From JAABUE01 sp037440925 (GTDB lineage: Bacteria > Chloroflexota > Anaerolineae > Anaerolineales > Villigracilaceae), in assembly GCA_037440925.1 (NCBI GenBank), contig JBBITF010000007.1:1-64000 (forward strand): a DNA stretch of 64,000 nucleotides, given 5' to 3'. The notes beneath the pieces are model-generated. The model made no database searches, was not told where the DNA came from, and saw only the letters and a program-made list of their open reading frames with translations. Shown in pieces: positions 16,745-25,200 of the stretch; within the stretch, counting starts at the first letter, position 1, and the number at the start of each line of letters is the position of its first letter. Position numbers and translations under genes: made by a program.

Positions 16745-17140
16745 ATGTCTGTTCAGTATTACGAAGGCGTTGGCCGTCGCAAGGAAAGCACGGCGCGTGT
16801 GCGCATCATGAGCGGCGCCGGCCGTTTTCTCATCAACGGCAAGGAAGGCGAGGCCTTTTTTACTCGTCTGGGCGATTTAGAAGCCATCCTGGCGCCGCTT
16901 TCGGCAGTCAATCAGGAACGCTCCAAATATGACATCACCGTCGTGGTGAAAGGCGGCGGCGTGACCGGCCAGACCGAATCGGTGCAACTTGGCCTGGCGC
17001 GCGCCCTGGTCAAGATGGACGCCAACTTTCTGCCGGCCATGCGCAAGGGCGGTTTTCTGACCCGCGATGCGCGCGTCAAGGAACGCAAGAAACCCGGCCT
17101 CAAACGCGCCCGCAAGGCTCCGACTTATACGAAGCGTTAG
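16745..17140 (+). CDS. rpsI: 30S ribosomal protein S9
   Basis: Protein of 131 residues with VGRRKESTARVRIMSGAG at the start and the basic tail ending in TYTKR that contacts P-site tRNA. It is the last gene of the ribosomal superoperon. Its TAG stop is followed directly by GCGTAAA-type heptamers and a 12-bp hairpin. Confidence 0.97.
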   Translation: MSVQYYEGVGRRKESTARVRIMSGAGRFLINGKEGEAFFTRLGDLEAILAPLSAVNQERSKYDITVVVKGGGVTGQTESVQLGLARALVKMDANFLPAMRKGGFLTRDARVKERKKPGLKRARKAPTYTKR

Positions 17141-17182
17141 GCGTAAAGCGTAAAACGTGAGACGTGAAATGTAATGCGTAAT
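17141..17182 (+). repeat. Heptamer array (GCGTAAA type) after rpsI
   Basis: Six consecutive heptamers follow the rpsI stop codon in a single phase: GCGTAAA, GCGTAAA, ACGTGAG, ACGTGAA, ATGTAAT and GCGTAAT. The last units form the left arm of the next hairpin. Confidence 0.85.
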
Positions 17183-17212
17183 TGCCAGAAAGATTACGCA
17201 TTACGTTTGTTT
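17171..17212 (+). terminator. Probable terminator of the ribosomal superoperon
   Basis: GTAATGCGTAAT (17171-17182) pairs perfectly with ATTACGCATTAC (17193-17204), a 12-bp stem with a 10-base loop, followed by GTTTGTTT. The stem is AT-rich and the T-run is broken, so termination is likely but not certain. The arm is made of array units. Confidence 0.5.
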
Positions 17213-17214
17213 AA

Positions 17215-17241
17215 GGCCTCCGAAGTCTCCAGACTTCGGCC
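17215..17241. repeat. CCGAAGTC hairpin, dispersed repeat copy 1
   Basis: CCGAAGTC (17220-17227) pairs with GACTTCGG (17232-17239) around the loop TCCA. GGCC flanks on both sides add imperfect pairing. Related hairpins occur at 52450-52469 and 60129-60182. It lies just before mazG and may lie in its leader. Confidence 0.75.
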
Positions 17242-17256
17242 GAAAAGGAAAACCTG

Positions 17257-18360
17257 ATGGACTTCTCTCTCGTGACCTCCATATTCGAGACGCTCCGCCT
17301 CGCGCCGCCCCCGTGCCTGGTCCTGCTCGAGGCGCGGACTCTTTCATCCGCGCATGTGCCGCCCTACCCGCCCGAACTGCCCGCGCTGTTGATGGGAGTG
17401 GACTCGCCTGAATTAGCAAGGCATCTCCGTCATGTGTTGCTGTCAGTTTATCCGAGGGAACATGGGGTGTTCCATGTTGATGGAGGAAAGAAGAAAGAGG
17501 AAAAGGTAGCAGAACTGGATGAAGGCAATTTTTCTGCGACCACTTGCATTTTTGTCCCCGCGCTGACGGAGGGAACCGCGTTCGAATCGTTTCATGAGAT
17601 TGTGGCGCATTTGCGCGCGCCCGATGGCTGTCCGTGGGACCGCGAGCAGACGCACCAGTCCCTGCGGACGCATCTGCTGGAAGAATCCTATGAAGCGCTG
17701 GAGGCTATTGACGCGGGCGATTTTGCCTCCATGCGCGAGGAGTTCGGCGACTTGTTGTTACAGATCGTCCTGCACGCGCAGATCGCCAGCGAGGAGGGAC
17801 AGTTCACCATGGTGGATATCGTCAAGGGCATTCACGACAAGATCGTCCGCCGCCATCCGCATGTGTTTGGGGATGTGGAGGTGGATGGAGTAAAGGATGT
17901 TTTGACGAATTGGGAACAACTAAAGGAGAAGGAGAGACGGGAGAATGAGGAAGAAGAAGGAGGAAAGAAGAAAGAGGGATTGTTGGATGGCGTCCCGTTA
18001 TCCCTGCCCGCGTTGACACAGGCGCAGGAATATCAGGACCGCGCCGCCCGCGTCGGCTTCGACTGGCCGGAGATCGAAGGCGTGCTGGACAAGGTCCGCG
18101 AGGAGATCGAGGAGATCAAGGCCGCGCAAAATCTCGAAGAGGTGACCGCCGAATTGGGTGACCTGTTCTTCGTGCTGGTCAATCTGGCACGCTGGAAGAA
18201 GGTGGACGCCGAGTCCGCCCTGCGGGAAACAAACACGAAATTCAAGAAACGCTTTGGCTATGTGGAACAGGGCGCGAAGAGGCAGGGGCGGAGTCTCTCC
18301 GATATGACGCTGGAGGAGATGGACGCCTTGTGGAACGAGGCGAAGGACGGAGAAGTATAG
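17257..18360 (+). CDS. mazG: Nucleoside triphosphate pyrophosphohydrolase MazG
   Basis: Protein of 367 residues with two MazG domains. The first (about 105-205) has the metal-binding pattern LLEESYEALEAID and REEFGDLLLQIVLHAQIA; the second (about 255-365) has REEIEEIKAAQ and TAELGDLFFVLVNLARW. MazG hydrolyses NTPs to NMP and PPi. Residues 1-103 resemble the C-terminal part of the tetrapyrrole-methylase domain fused to MazG in YabN-type proteins, including LLSVYPREHGV, but the SAM-binding half is missing. Lysine/glutamate insertions at 77-84 and 223-242 come from GARGAAA heptamers in the DNA. Confidence 0.9.
   Translation: MDFSLVTSIFETLRLAPPPCLVLLEARTLSSAHVPPYPPELPALLMGVDSPELARHLRHVLLSVYPREHGVFHVDGGKKKEEKVAELDEGNFSATTCIFVPALTEGTAFESFHEIVAHLRAPDGCPWDREQTHQSLRTHLLEESYEALEAIDAGDFASMREEFGDLLLQIVLHAQIASEEGQFTMVDIVKGIHDKIVRRHPHVFGDVEVDGVKDVLTNWEQLKEKERRENEEEEGGKKKEGLLDGVPLSLPALTQAQEYQDRAARVGFDWPEIEGVLDKVREEIEEIKAAQNLEEVTAELGDLFFVLVNLARWKKVDAESALRETNTKFKKRFGYVEQGAKRQGRSLSDMTLEEMDALWNEAKDGEV
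17483..17506 (+). repeat. In-frame GARGAAA heptamers inside mazG, site 1
   Basis: Three heptamers GAGGAAA, GAAGAAA, GAGGAAA at 17483-17503 encode the GGKKKEEK stretch in the N-terminal part of MazG. A 19-base purine string from this site recurs exactly at site 2. Confidence 0.75.
17925..17980 (+). repeat. In-frame purine heptamers inside mazG, site 2
   Basis: About eight consecutive purine-rich heptamers in one phase encode the charged segment KEKERRENEEEEGGKKKEGL between the two MazG domains. The downstream part shares a 19-base string with the first site about 460 bases upstream. Confidence 0.7.
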
Positions 18361-18380
18361 GCTTTGTTTTATATCAAGGA

Positions 18381-18409
18381 GAGGCGGCGCTCACAGCCGC
18401 CTCTTTTTT
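18381..18409 (+). terminator. Rho-independent terminator of mazG
   Basis: GAGGCGGC (18381-18388), loop GCTCACA, GCCGCCTC (18396-18403), then six T. It is 20 bases after the mazG stop and 3 bases from the end of the convergent lipoprotein gene. Confidence 0.9.
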
Positions 18410-18411
18410 GT

Positions 18412-19113
18412 TCATGGAAGCCTCGCGTCCCAGAGAATGTATTCCATGATCACGTATGGCATGTTCTTGTAGTCGCCAGGCGCGATCAGTTTGAATGTAC
18501 CCAGGTTCCCCCGGTCTGTGGTGAAGCAATAGTATTGCCCCGGCGCGGTGACAAAGACATAGTAATCGAGAGAGAAGGCGTCGTTGTTTTTGCCCGGTAC
18601 TATCCGGTCATCATTCTTGAATGCCTTGACGCAGTCTTCATAACTGGTTTTCCAAAGTTCGGGCTTCGGAAATGCTACACGTGTGCCATGAATTGGATAG
18701 AGAAACTGCCAACTCAAATCGGTGGGGTTTTCTGTGTAGAAGACCAGATCCGCGCCAGCCGGGGCTTTCTCATAGTATCGGAAATCCGGGAGGTTCTGAT
18801 TAAACCGTTCCATGTTGACCAGGGGAGCGGAGATGACTTGTGTTTCCAGGTCCAGCGCCGTGTGGCGCGGCAGGTTGACGGTGGCATTGACCAGGATGGG
18901 CGGCCAGACGGTTGGCGTGGGGACGACCGGCTGGGTCGGCGCGGCGGTGGCGGCCGGCGGGATGAGCAGCAGTTGCGCTTGCGCGGTCTGCGCCACCATG
19001 GTGTTGAAGGCGTTGGGGTCGGCCTGGCTGGGCGCAGGAGTCGAGACGGAGCAGGCCAGGGCAGCCAGGACGAGGGCGGCGACGAGAAAAGAGAAGGGCT
19101 TGATAGGGAACAT
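18412..19113 (-). CDS. Predicted lipoprotein, no known domain
   Basis: Protein of 233 residues exported by a signal peptide with a lipobox-like LAALAC ending at C21. A GGAGGTGATTGC Shine-Dalgarno fixes the start at 19113. Residues about 28-46 (ADPNAFNTMVAQTAQAQL) are nearly identical in the next gene upstream, and the C-terminal part has a YYCFTTDRGNLGTFKLI motif shared with both neighbouring lipoproteins. I recognise no enzymatic domain. It is the last of a row of minus-strand genes, 14 bases after its neighbour. Confidence 0.8.
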   Translation of the reverse strand: MFPIKPFSFLVAALVLAALACSVSTPAPSQADPNAFNTMVAQTAQAQLLLIPPAATAAPTQPVVPTPTVWPPILVNATVNLPRHTALDLETQVISAPLVNMERFNQNLPDFRYYEKAPAGADLVFYTENPTDLSWQFLYPIHGTRVAFPKPELWKTSYEDCVKAFKNDDRIVPGKNNDAFSLDYYVFVTAPGQYYCFTTDRGNLGTFKLIAPGDYKNMPYVIMEYILWDARLP

Positions 19114-19127
19114 GCAATCACCTCCAT

Positions 19128-20066
19128 CTAGGGGAATACGTAGGCGTCGAAGACAATGCCGCCGGTCTCTATCTTGCGGGCGACGAAGAAGCCATACTTG
19201 CCCAGGTTGGTCTTGAAGCACATGTACAGGTCGCTGTTGGGCGCGATGGGATCGGCGCTCAATTGGGCAGCCTTGCATTGATTCAGGGAGGGCGGCGTGA
19301 GGGTGGCATATCCGCTGAACAAGCCGCCGTTCCTGGGAGTTAGCACGCCGTTGGCGTCCAGATACACGTCGCAGGCCGCGCCGCTGTCGGTAAACAGCAC
19401 ATCCATGTCGTAACAGGCGCCGTTGGCAAACCACATTTGAGAGTAGGCCGGTCCCAGCGGGTTCGGCGCGTAGACATCGGGGGCCACGCTCTCGGTAGGC
19501 GCGGCTTGAGCGGCAGCGCGTTCGACGGTGTTGCCAGAAGCGTCCATGCAGTGCGAGATCCAATCGGCGGGAAAATCGAAGGGCTGGATGTCGGCGCAAC
19601 TCGGCACGCCCTGTCCGATGTGGGCGATGACCCATTTCCCGCTGGCGTCTTTCCCGGCAAACCAGGCTGCGCCCTGCATTTCGTTGGTTTTTTTGACGCT
19701 GCCGCGTGCGATCTTCCCGTCGTTGTGGCTCAAACTGAATTCCATTTCGGCTTCCGTCCAGCCGAGTTTGGCAAGCAGGGCCTGTTTGATGGCCGCCTCA
19801 TCGGTCAAGGGGGGAGTAGGCGGGAGAGCGGTTGGGCCTGCCGGAGATGGCCCCTGCGCAAGGGTAGGCGGCGCGCCGTCTGCGACCTGGGTCAACTGCG
19901 CCTGGGCGGTTTGCGCGACCAGTGTGTTGAAAGCGTTGGGATCGGCTTGGGCTGGCGGAGGGGTGCAGCCTCCCTCGGCGGTGCTGCAACACGCAATTCC
20001 TACCAGCCAGGCCAGAAGCGGCAGCCATGCAATAGAGAGAAGGAAACGGAAAGTTTGTTTCGACAT
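19128..20066 (-). CDS. Predicted lipoprotein, paralogue of its neighbours
   Basis: Protein of 312 residues with a hydrophobic N-terminus and cysteines C26/C27 after LVGIA, a degenerate lipobox. ADPNAFNTLVAQTAQAQL follows (about 41-58), then a Pro/Thr-rich linker. The C-terminal module contains LYMCFKTNLGKYGFFVARK, the same cysteine/glycine pattern as in the two flanking genes. AGGAG lies 7 bases before the ATG. Function unknown; the tail-type linker suggests a surface protein. Confidence 0.8.
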   Translation of the reverse strand: MSKQTFRFLLSIAWLPLLAWLVGIACCSTAEGGCTPPPAQADPNAFNTLVAQTAQAQLTQVADGAPPTLAQGPSPAGPTALPPTPPLTDEAAIKQALLAKLGWTEAEMEFSLSHNDGKIARGSVKKTNEMQGAAWFAGKDASGKWVIAHIGQGVPSCADIQPFDFPADWISHCMDASGNTVERAAAQAAPTESVAPDVYAPNPLGPAYSQMWFANGACYDMDVLFTDSGAACDVYLDANGVLTPRNGGLFSGYATLTPPSLNQCKAAQLSADPIAPNSDLYMCFKTNLGKYGFFVARKIETGGIVFDAYVFP

Positions 20067-20105
20067 AATGGTTCTCCTGGATAGTGGTTCAAAATCTTTC
20101 AGCGG

Positions 20106-21110
20106 TCATGGGTTCTTCCAAGTCGTAAATTCGAGATAGAGTTTTCCAGCCCCCGGCGTGGTATCGGAACCGGCGTATTCCAGGTAGCCCAGGCGGCCCT
20201 GGTCGGTCAGGTAGCAGAAGTACGTCCCCAGGCCCATGCTCGCAATGGGGATGGTGGGACTGTCCATTTGCGCATTGCTGCAATCGTCGTAACTTGGCTG
20301 CCGCACGAAAAGTTTTGCAGGGACGAAGAAAACGAGATTGAGGTCCACGTCAGTTTTCGCCTCGAATTTGATTTCTGCGCCGCTGGCCGGACCCAGGCTG
20401 CCGTTATCCAGGTCAACCGTCCAGGTCTGGGGGATTTCGAGCAGGCCGGATTTGTGAACGAGCGGGCCAGCCGCCGCCTCAACCACGATCTTGACCCAGA
20501 AGGCCTGGTCGGCGTTATCCTCGATGCCGAATTTCCTGCCGGAGGCATTTTTCAGCATGAAATAGCCCTGGTAGGTGCCGGGTTTGGTGGGGGCAGTCAA
20601 CGTGACGGTCACATCCACGCTCTGGCCGGGCGCGATGTCTGCGGCTGTGAAATTGATTGCCATGGTTGCGCCCATCTGGTCGCCATGGTCGAAGACCACC
20701 GCGTAGGCCGAGGTCCAGGGACAGGCGCCGTCGTTTCGCAACCGCCAGGTTTTATTGAAGACCTCACCTGCCTTGACCTTCGTCCCGTCGCTGATGGTCA
20801 CATCCTTCACGAAGCCGGCGCGGTCACAGGGAAGCGAAACGGTGGTCGGCGGCACAGCGGTAGGCGGGACGGCGGAAGGCGGGATGGCCGTTGGCTGCGA
20901 CGCCTGGGTTGGCTGGGCCGGCTGCGAGGGCGGCGCGGGCTGGAGGCCCGGGGCTGCGGCCGGCTTCTGGAGCGCGACCGCCGTCAATGTCATAGCGACT
21001 GCTGTGGCGGCGTCCGCCTGGGTGTTGGGCGCGCTTTTCCCAATTGTGCAGGCCAGGCTGGCCAGCAGCAGCGCCAGAACGGCGCTAAGGGTTCGGTACG
21101 AAACTGTCAT
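20106..21110 (-). CDS. Lipoprotein with NBR1-type Ig-like domain
   Basis: Protein of 334 residues. Signal peptide with LASLAC at C21, then a long Pro/Ala/Gln linker (about 50-92). Residues about 97-212 match the NBR1-type Ig-like domain: FVKDVTISDGTKVKAGEVFNKTWRLRNDGACPWTSAY, with the tryptophans and LRNDGxCxW pattern. This domain is common in Anaerolineae surface proteins. The C-terminal module has TYFCYLTDQGRLGYLEYAG, as in the next two genes. AGGAG lies 8 bases before the ATG. Confidence 0.82.
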   Translation of the reverse strand: MTVSYRTLSAVLALLLASLACTIGKSAPNTQADAATAVAMTLTAVALQKPAAAPGLQPAPPSQPAQPTQASQPTAIPPSAVPPTAVPPTTVSLPCDRAGFVKDVTISDGTKVKAGEVFNKTWRLRNDGACPWTSAYAVVFDHGDQMGATMAINFTAADIAPGQSVDVTVTLTAPTKPGTYQGYFMLKNASGRKFGIEDNADQAFWVKIVVEAAAGPLVHKSGLLEIPQTWTVDLDNGSLGPASGAEIKFEAKTDVDLNLVFFVPAKLFVRQPSYDDCSNAQMDSPTIPIASMGLGTYFCYLTDQGRLGYLEYAGSDTTPGAGKLYLEFTTWKNP

Positions 21111-21166
21111 TCTTTTGGCTCCTTCTTGCGCAGGCGATGAATTCTGAGAAAGTGCCTGAAACGACA

Positions 21167-21261
21167 GACCCTAAAGATTTTTATCGCAAACCAGATGCAA
21201 ATTTCGCAACAGAATTCTCGTGTAGCCGACCCATTTGAAACCAAAGGAAACCTTTAGGGTC
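21167..21261 (-). repeat. 95-bp element with 10-bp terminal inverted repeats, copy 1
   Basis: The ends GACCCTAAAG (21167-21176) and CTTTAGGGTC (21252-21261) are perfect inverted repeats. Read on the minus strand, the element aligns with 60536-60600, sharing for example GAGAATTCTGTTGCGAAAT. It lies between two minus-strand genes, about 57 bases before the lipoprotein start. Confidence 0.8.
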
Positions 21262-21287
21262 TTTTTGGTAGGTAGTTACGTCTTTTC

Positions 21288-21500
21288 TCATTTCAGGCCT
21301 GGTTTTTGGGCGGGTAATTCGAGGTCGTCTTCTTCCGGGAAGAAACCCTCGAAGCAAGACAGCAGGTCTAACAGGTTGTGGATGACGACCTGCTGGCCGC
21401 TGCGCACGTTTTGCACCTGGCCGCGCCAGTTGGCTGTTTGCGGCGACTGCCTCCACAGGCGGACGATGAAGGTTTCCTGAGATGGCTGGGTTTCTGCCAA
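21288..21500 (-). CDS. Small conserved hypothetical protein
   Basis: Protein of 70 residues beginning MAETQPSQETFIVRLWRQ, with a WRGQVQNVRSGQQVVIHNL core and LLSCFEGFF. I recall similar short proteins in Chloroflexota genomes but no assigned function. It starts at TTG 21500, 6-7 bases after GAGAGGAGAG, and lies 12 bases after the stop of the membrane protein gene upstream, so the two are probably co-transcribed. Confidence 0.65.
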   Translation of the reverse strand: MAETQPSQETFIVRLWRQSPQTANWRGQVQNVRSGQQVVIHNLLDLLSCFEGFFPEEDDLELPAQKPGLK

Positions 21501-21512
21501 GGGACTCTCCTC

Positions 21513-22118
21513 TCAGGCGCGTTCGGCTGCCTCAGCCAGGTCGAACAGCAGGGCGAACAGGAACAGCATGGTTTCGGCGTTGGTCTCGACGTTGAGTTGC
21601 TGGTAGCGGAGATTGCCTTCGATCGTTTCGATGTTGACGTAACGCGCCTGCAACAGGAGACGCCGCAATCCCGCATCGGACAACAGGCGGCGGACGAATT
21701 CGGGCGGGCTGCCGCGCGCCACGAAACGCTGATCGAAAGCCGCGTCGTGGGTGGGAATCTCCTCGCCCGACCTGCCCAATTGGCTGAAGAAGTCCCGCTC
21801 GCTGATCGAGAACGCATATCCCGGCGGGGGGCTGGCGGCCATCTCGACCCGCATATAAGTAGACGAGGCGCTTTTTCCGGCCCCGCGCGTGATGGAATAG
21901 ACCCGCACTGCGCGCCCATGCCAGGCGCCGTCCAGGGTCGGGCGTCCCAAAATCCAGCCGGGCGGGTGGAAGGTCAGCCCGGCGCGCTGTGCCACCTCCT
22001 GCCAGGCCTGGCTGTGCTTGCGCCGGTCGAGGTAGAGGATGCCAATGACGATTCCAAAGAAGAACAGGAATCCTAGAGGCAGGATGCAAAAGAAGCAGAG
22101 GAGGGAGAGGATGTCCAT
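21513..22118 (-). CDS. Hypothetical membrane-anchored protein
   Basis: About 201 residues. One strong transmembrane segment at residues about 3-28 (LLCFFCILPLGFLFFFGIVIGIL) precedes a soluble domain with WQEVAQRAGLTFHPPGW and a Trp/Gly-rich core. The layout resembles small membrane proteins with a cytoplasmic DUF3137-like domain, but I cannot assign it firmly. ATG 22118 is preferred; TTG 22130 would add four residues. No clear Shine-Dalgarno is visible. Confidence 0.65.
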   Translation of the reverse strand: MDILSLLCFFCILPLGFLFFFGIVIGILYLDRRKHSQAWQEVAQRAGLTFHPPGWILGRPTLDGAWHGRAVRVYSITRGAGKSASSTYMRVEMAASPPPGYAFSISERDFFSQLGRSGEEIPTHDAAFDQRFVARGSPPEFVRRLLSDAGLRRLLLQARYVNIETIEGNLRYQQLNVETNAETMLFLFALLFDLAEAAERA

Positions 22119-22130
22119 GGGTTTTAACAA

Positions 22131-22164
22131 AACAAAAAACTGATGCCGTTGTTGACATCAGTTT
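22131..22164 (-). terminator. Rho-independent terminator after the BTAD regulator
   Basis: On the minus strand AAACTGATG (22164-22156) pairs with CATCAGTTT (22145-22137) around a 10-base loop, followed by a T-run. It lies about 65 bases after the regulator stop at 22230. Confidence 0.85.
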
Positions 22165-22229
22165 ACAAAATGGGTGTCTCGAAAGTGTCTCAATGGGGCA
22201 GGTGGAAATGACCCAACCCGCCAATTTTT

Positions 22230-25200
22230 TCATTCCTTCATCTCCGCCATATCCCGCTCTATTGTCCGCAAGCCCACGCCCAGCGCCTCGGCCAGGTCTC
22301 GCTGTGTGGGGGCGGCGCCCTGCTGCCTGGCTTCCTCCAGCAGGCGCTGCAGGCGATGGCGGCGGCGGGCGACTTTGCCAGATACCTGGTTGTCTTCCGC
22401 TGCAAAGGGGGTCCATGTGACGGTGACGGTTTCACCGCTCTCACCGCTGCGCGGCAGATGCGCCGTTACCTGTTGGGGACGCGCCGCTTGCCAGGCCTCC
22501 AGGATAGCGCGGTGTTCGGGGATGTTTTCATAACTCATGCTTTTTTGTTCGGCAGATAACCCGGCCAGCGCCGCCTCAAGCAACTCATACGCCTTTTGCA
22601 TGGAGGCCTGGGCTTCTTGCGGGCGGCCAAGCGAATACAGTACCTGGGCGTGCCAGTAATACAGCAGGTAGCCCTGCTCGACATCGGACTTCAAGCGGCT
22701 GACCGCCTCGCTGGTGGCTTGCAGCGCTTCGTCGAGGCGGCCTTGTTGCAGCAGCGCCAAACCTCGCATGGCGATGATGGGCGCTTCCATGGAAGCCAGC
22801 CCTCGCTCGCGGCAGATGGAAAGCGCATGTTCCAGGTTTCCGAGCGCTTCCTGCGGGCGGTTTTCCTCGATGTCCAGCATTCCCAGGGTGCGATATTCCT
22901 GAGCCAGCAGCCAAAGGTCGCCGCCCAATTCCATCTCCTGGATGCCCTGGGTGAGGTGTTCGCGGGCCGCTTTATATTCCCCGTTTTGGCGTTCCGCTTC
23001 AGCCAGCACGGTCAGGGCCTGTCCTTTGCTGAGCGGGTCGTCTGTGCGCATGGAATAGTCCAGGGCAAACTGGGCGTCTTCGATCAACTGCGGTGTGGTC
23101 CCCAGCATGTTCAGGGAGATCGAAGCCCGATTCAAGCGTAGTTGCACTTCTCCGCGTTTCTCTTCCAACGAGGCAAAGATACCGATGGCTCGATCGTAAC
23201 ATTCCAGGGTTTTGCTTAATTGTCCCTGGAAGTAATATAAATTGCCCAGATTGGTCAATGCGCGTCCCTCTCCATACAAGAACCCTATTTCGCGGCTGAG
23301 TTGCAGGGACTTTTCGTATATGCCGCGCGCCGTTTCCGAGTCGCCATGCTCCATGTGGATAATCCCCAACAAATTGAAAACTTCCGCCTGCTCAAGGGGA
23401 TCGTTCTGCTGCGCGGCTTGTTCGAGCGACCTTTCCGCCTCTTTCTGCGCTGCGTCATATTCCCGGATGCCGAGCAGGGCGCTGGCCAGGGCGCGGCGGT
23501 AGCGCGCCTGTGCGCGGACATCCTCAGCCCGTTGGACGAGCGCAATGGCTTCATGCAGGGCTGGAGCGGCCTCGGCTGTTTTTCCCTGCCAGGTGAAGGC
23601 TGTGCCAAGCGTGTACAGCGCTTCGGCTTGCGCCAGGAGATCGCCCAACTCCTTTCCCAGTTCCAGGGATAACCTGGCCTCGGCTTGCGCTTCCTCGTAG
23701 CGGCTGGTTTCTGCCAGCAGCCAGGCGCGCCGCAGGTGAGCCTGGCATAACTTTCCAGGCTCTTGGCCGGCCAGGGCGAGCATGGCTTGAACGGCATCGG
23801 TTTGAGCCTCGCGGTTTCCCAGCGTGTCCAGTATTTTTTCGCGCCCGGCGTGCAGATCGAACAAAAGGTCTGCCGGTTTGCCAATAAAATCGGCCAGGCC
23901 AACCGCCTGGTCAAAATGAGCAAGCGCAGAGACGTAGGCAAAAGCGCGGGCGGCTTGCCGGCCGGCTTGCTGGTGATATTGGATGGCTTTTTCCCACACC
24001 TGCCCTTCTGTAAAGTGGAAGGCCAGTTCTTCCACCTGATCGGGGCAAATGGCCTCGATGGTGTGAGCCGCGTCCCGGTGGCGCTGGAGACGTTCGGCTT
24101 CGTCCATGCGGGCCAGGACGACCTGGCGAATCAGGTCGTGATGGAAACGGTATCCTTCCTGAACCTCTTCCAGGAAGCGCAAATGCCGCAAGCGGCGCAT
24201 GGCCTCCAGGAGATTTTCTGTTTTCATTCCGCTCGTGGCGTTCAGCAGGCGGAAATCGAGATGCGTGCCAAAGATTGCCGCGATGTTCAGGAGTTGGCGT
24301 AAGGCGGCGGGCAATTGTTCCACGCGGCGGGAGATGACTTGTTCTACCAGGGGCGCAAGCGGCAGTTCAACGTAGTCGCTGGTGGTCTCGTCCCAGGGCG
24401 TGCTCCAGCCTCCATCCGCCCCGCGTGTGAGCAGGCCTTCGTCTTGCAGGGCGCGCAGGGTTTCCAGCACGAAGAGCGGATTCCCGTCCGTCTCGCGGTA
24501 GAGACGCTCCTCGAACAGCGGGGCGGGCGCCGTCAAACCGAGCGAGCGGCGGATCAACTCCCCTGTGGCGGCTCCATCCAATCTGGGCAGGATGCGCCGT
24601 TCGAGCAACCCCGCGCGGCTGAGGGCCTGCAAGGACTCCCACACCTGCGGGTGGGCGCGCGCTTCCTCGCCGCGATACGAGCAGATCATCAGGATGCCAA
24701 AGTGTCCCAACCGCTGCGCCAGGGTGGGGAGGATGCCGAGCGTATCCTGGTCTGCCCAGTGCAGGTCTTCGAGGATGATGACCAGTGGGATGATCCCCGC
24801 CCAGCCTTCGAGGAAGCGGACGACGGCTTCGATCAGGCGGGTTTGCTCTCGCGCGGGCGGCAGGGGCGGCGCGGGTTCGAGCGCAGGCCAGGCCGGGTGC
24901 GCGGCCAACAGCGGGACGAGGACTTGCAGCCAGACCCGCTCGATCACCTGCTGGATTTGCGTTACCCGCAGCGGCGATAGGCCGGATTGTAAGGCTTCCA
25001 CCAGCGGGGCGTATGGTTTGAGTTCCTGCGTCTCGCGCGCGCAGCCCCACAATACTTGCGCGCCGCGCCATTCGGCCTCGCGCGCCAGGTCTTGCAGCAG
25101 GCGGGTCTTTCCCACCCCGGCTTCGCCCTCCAGCAGCGCTAGCCCGCCCAGTCCCTGGAAGATGCCTTCCAGAAACCGTAGCAGGGCAGAACGTTCCGCT

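Noticed and set aside
18364..19131. 255-residue plus-strand ORF opposite the first lipoprotein
   Set aside because: The minus strand has a signal peptide, lipobox and a strong Shine-Dalgarno; the plus frame has none.
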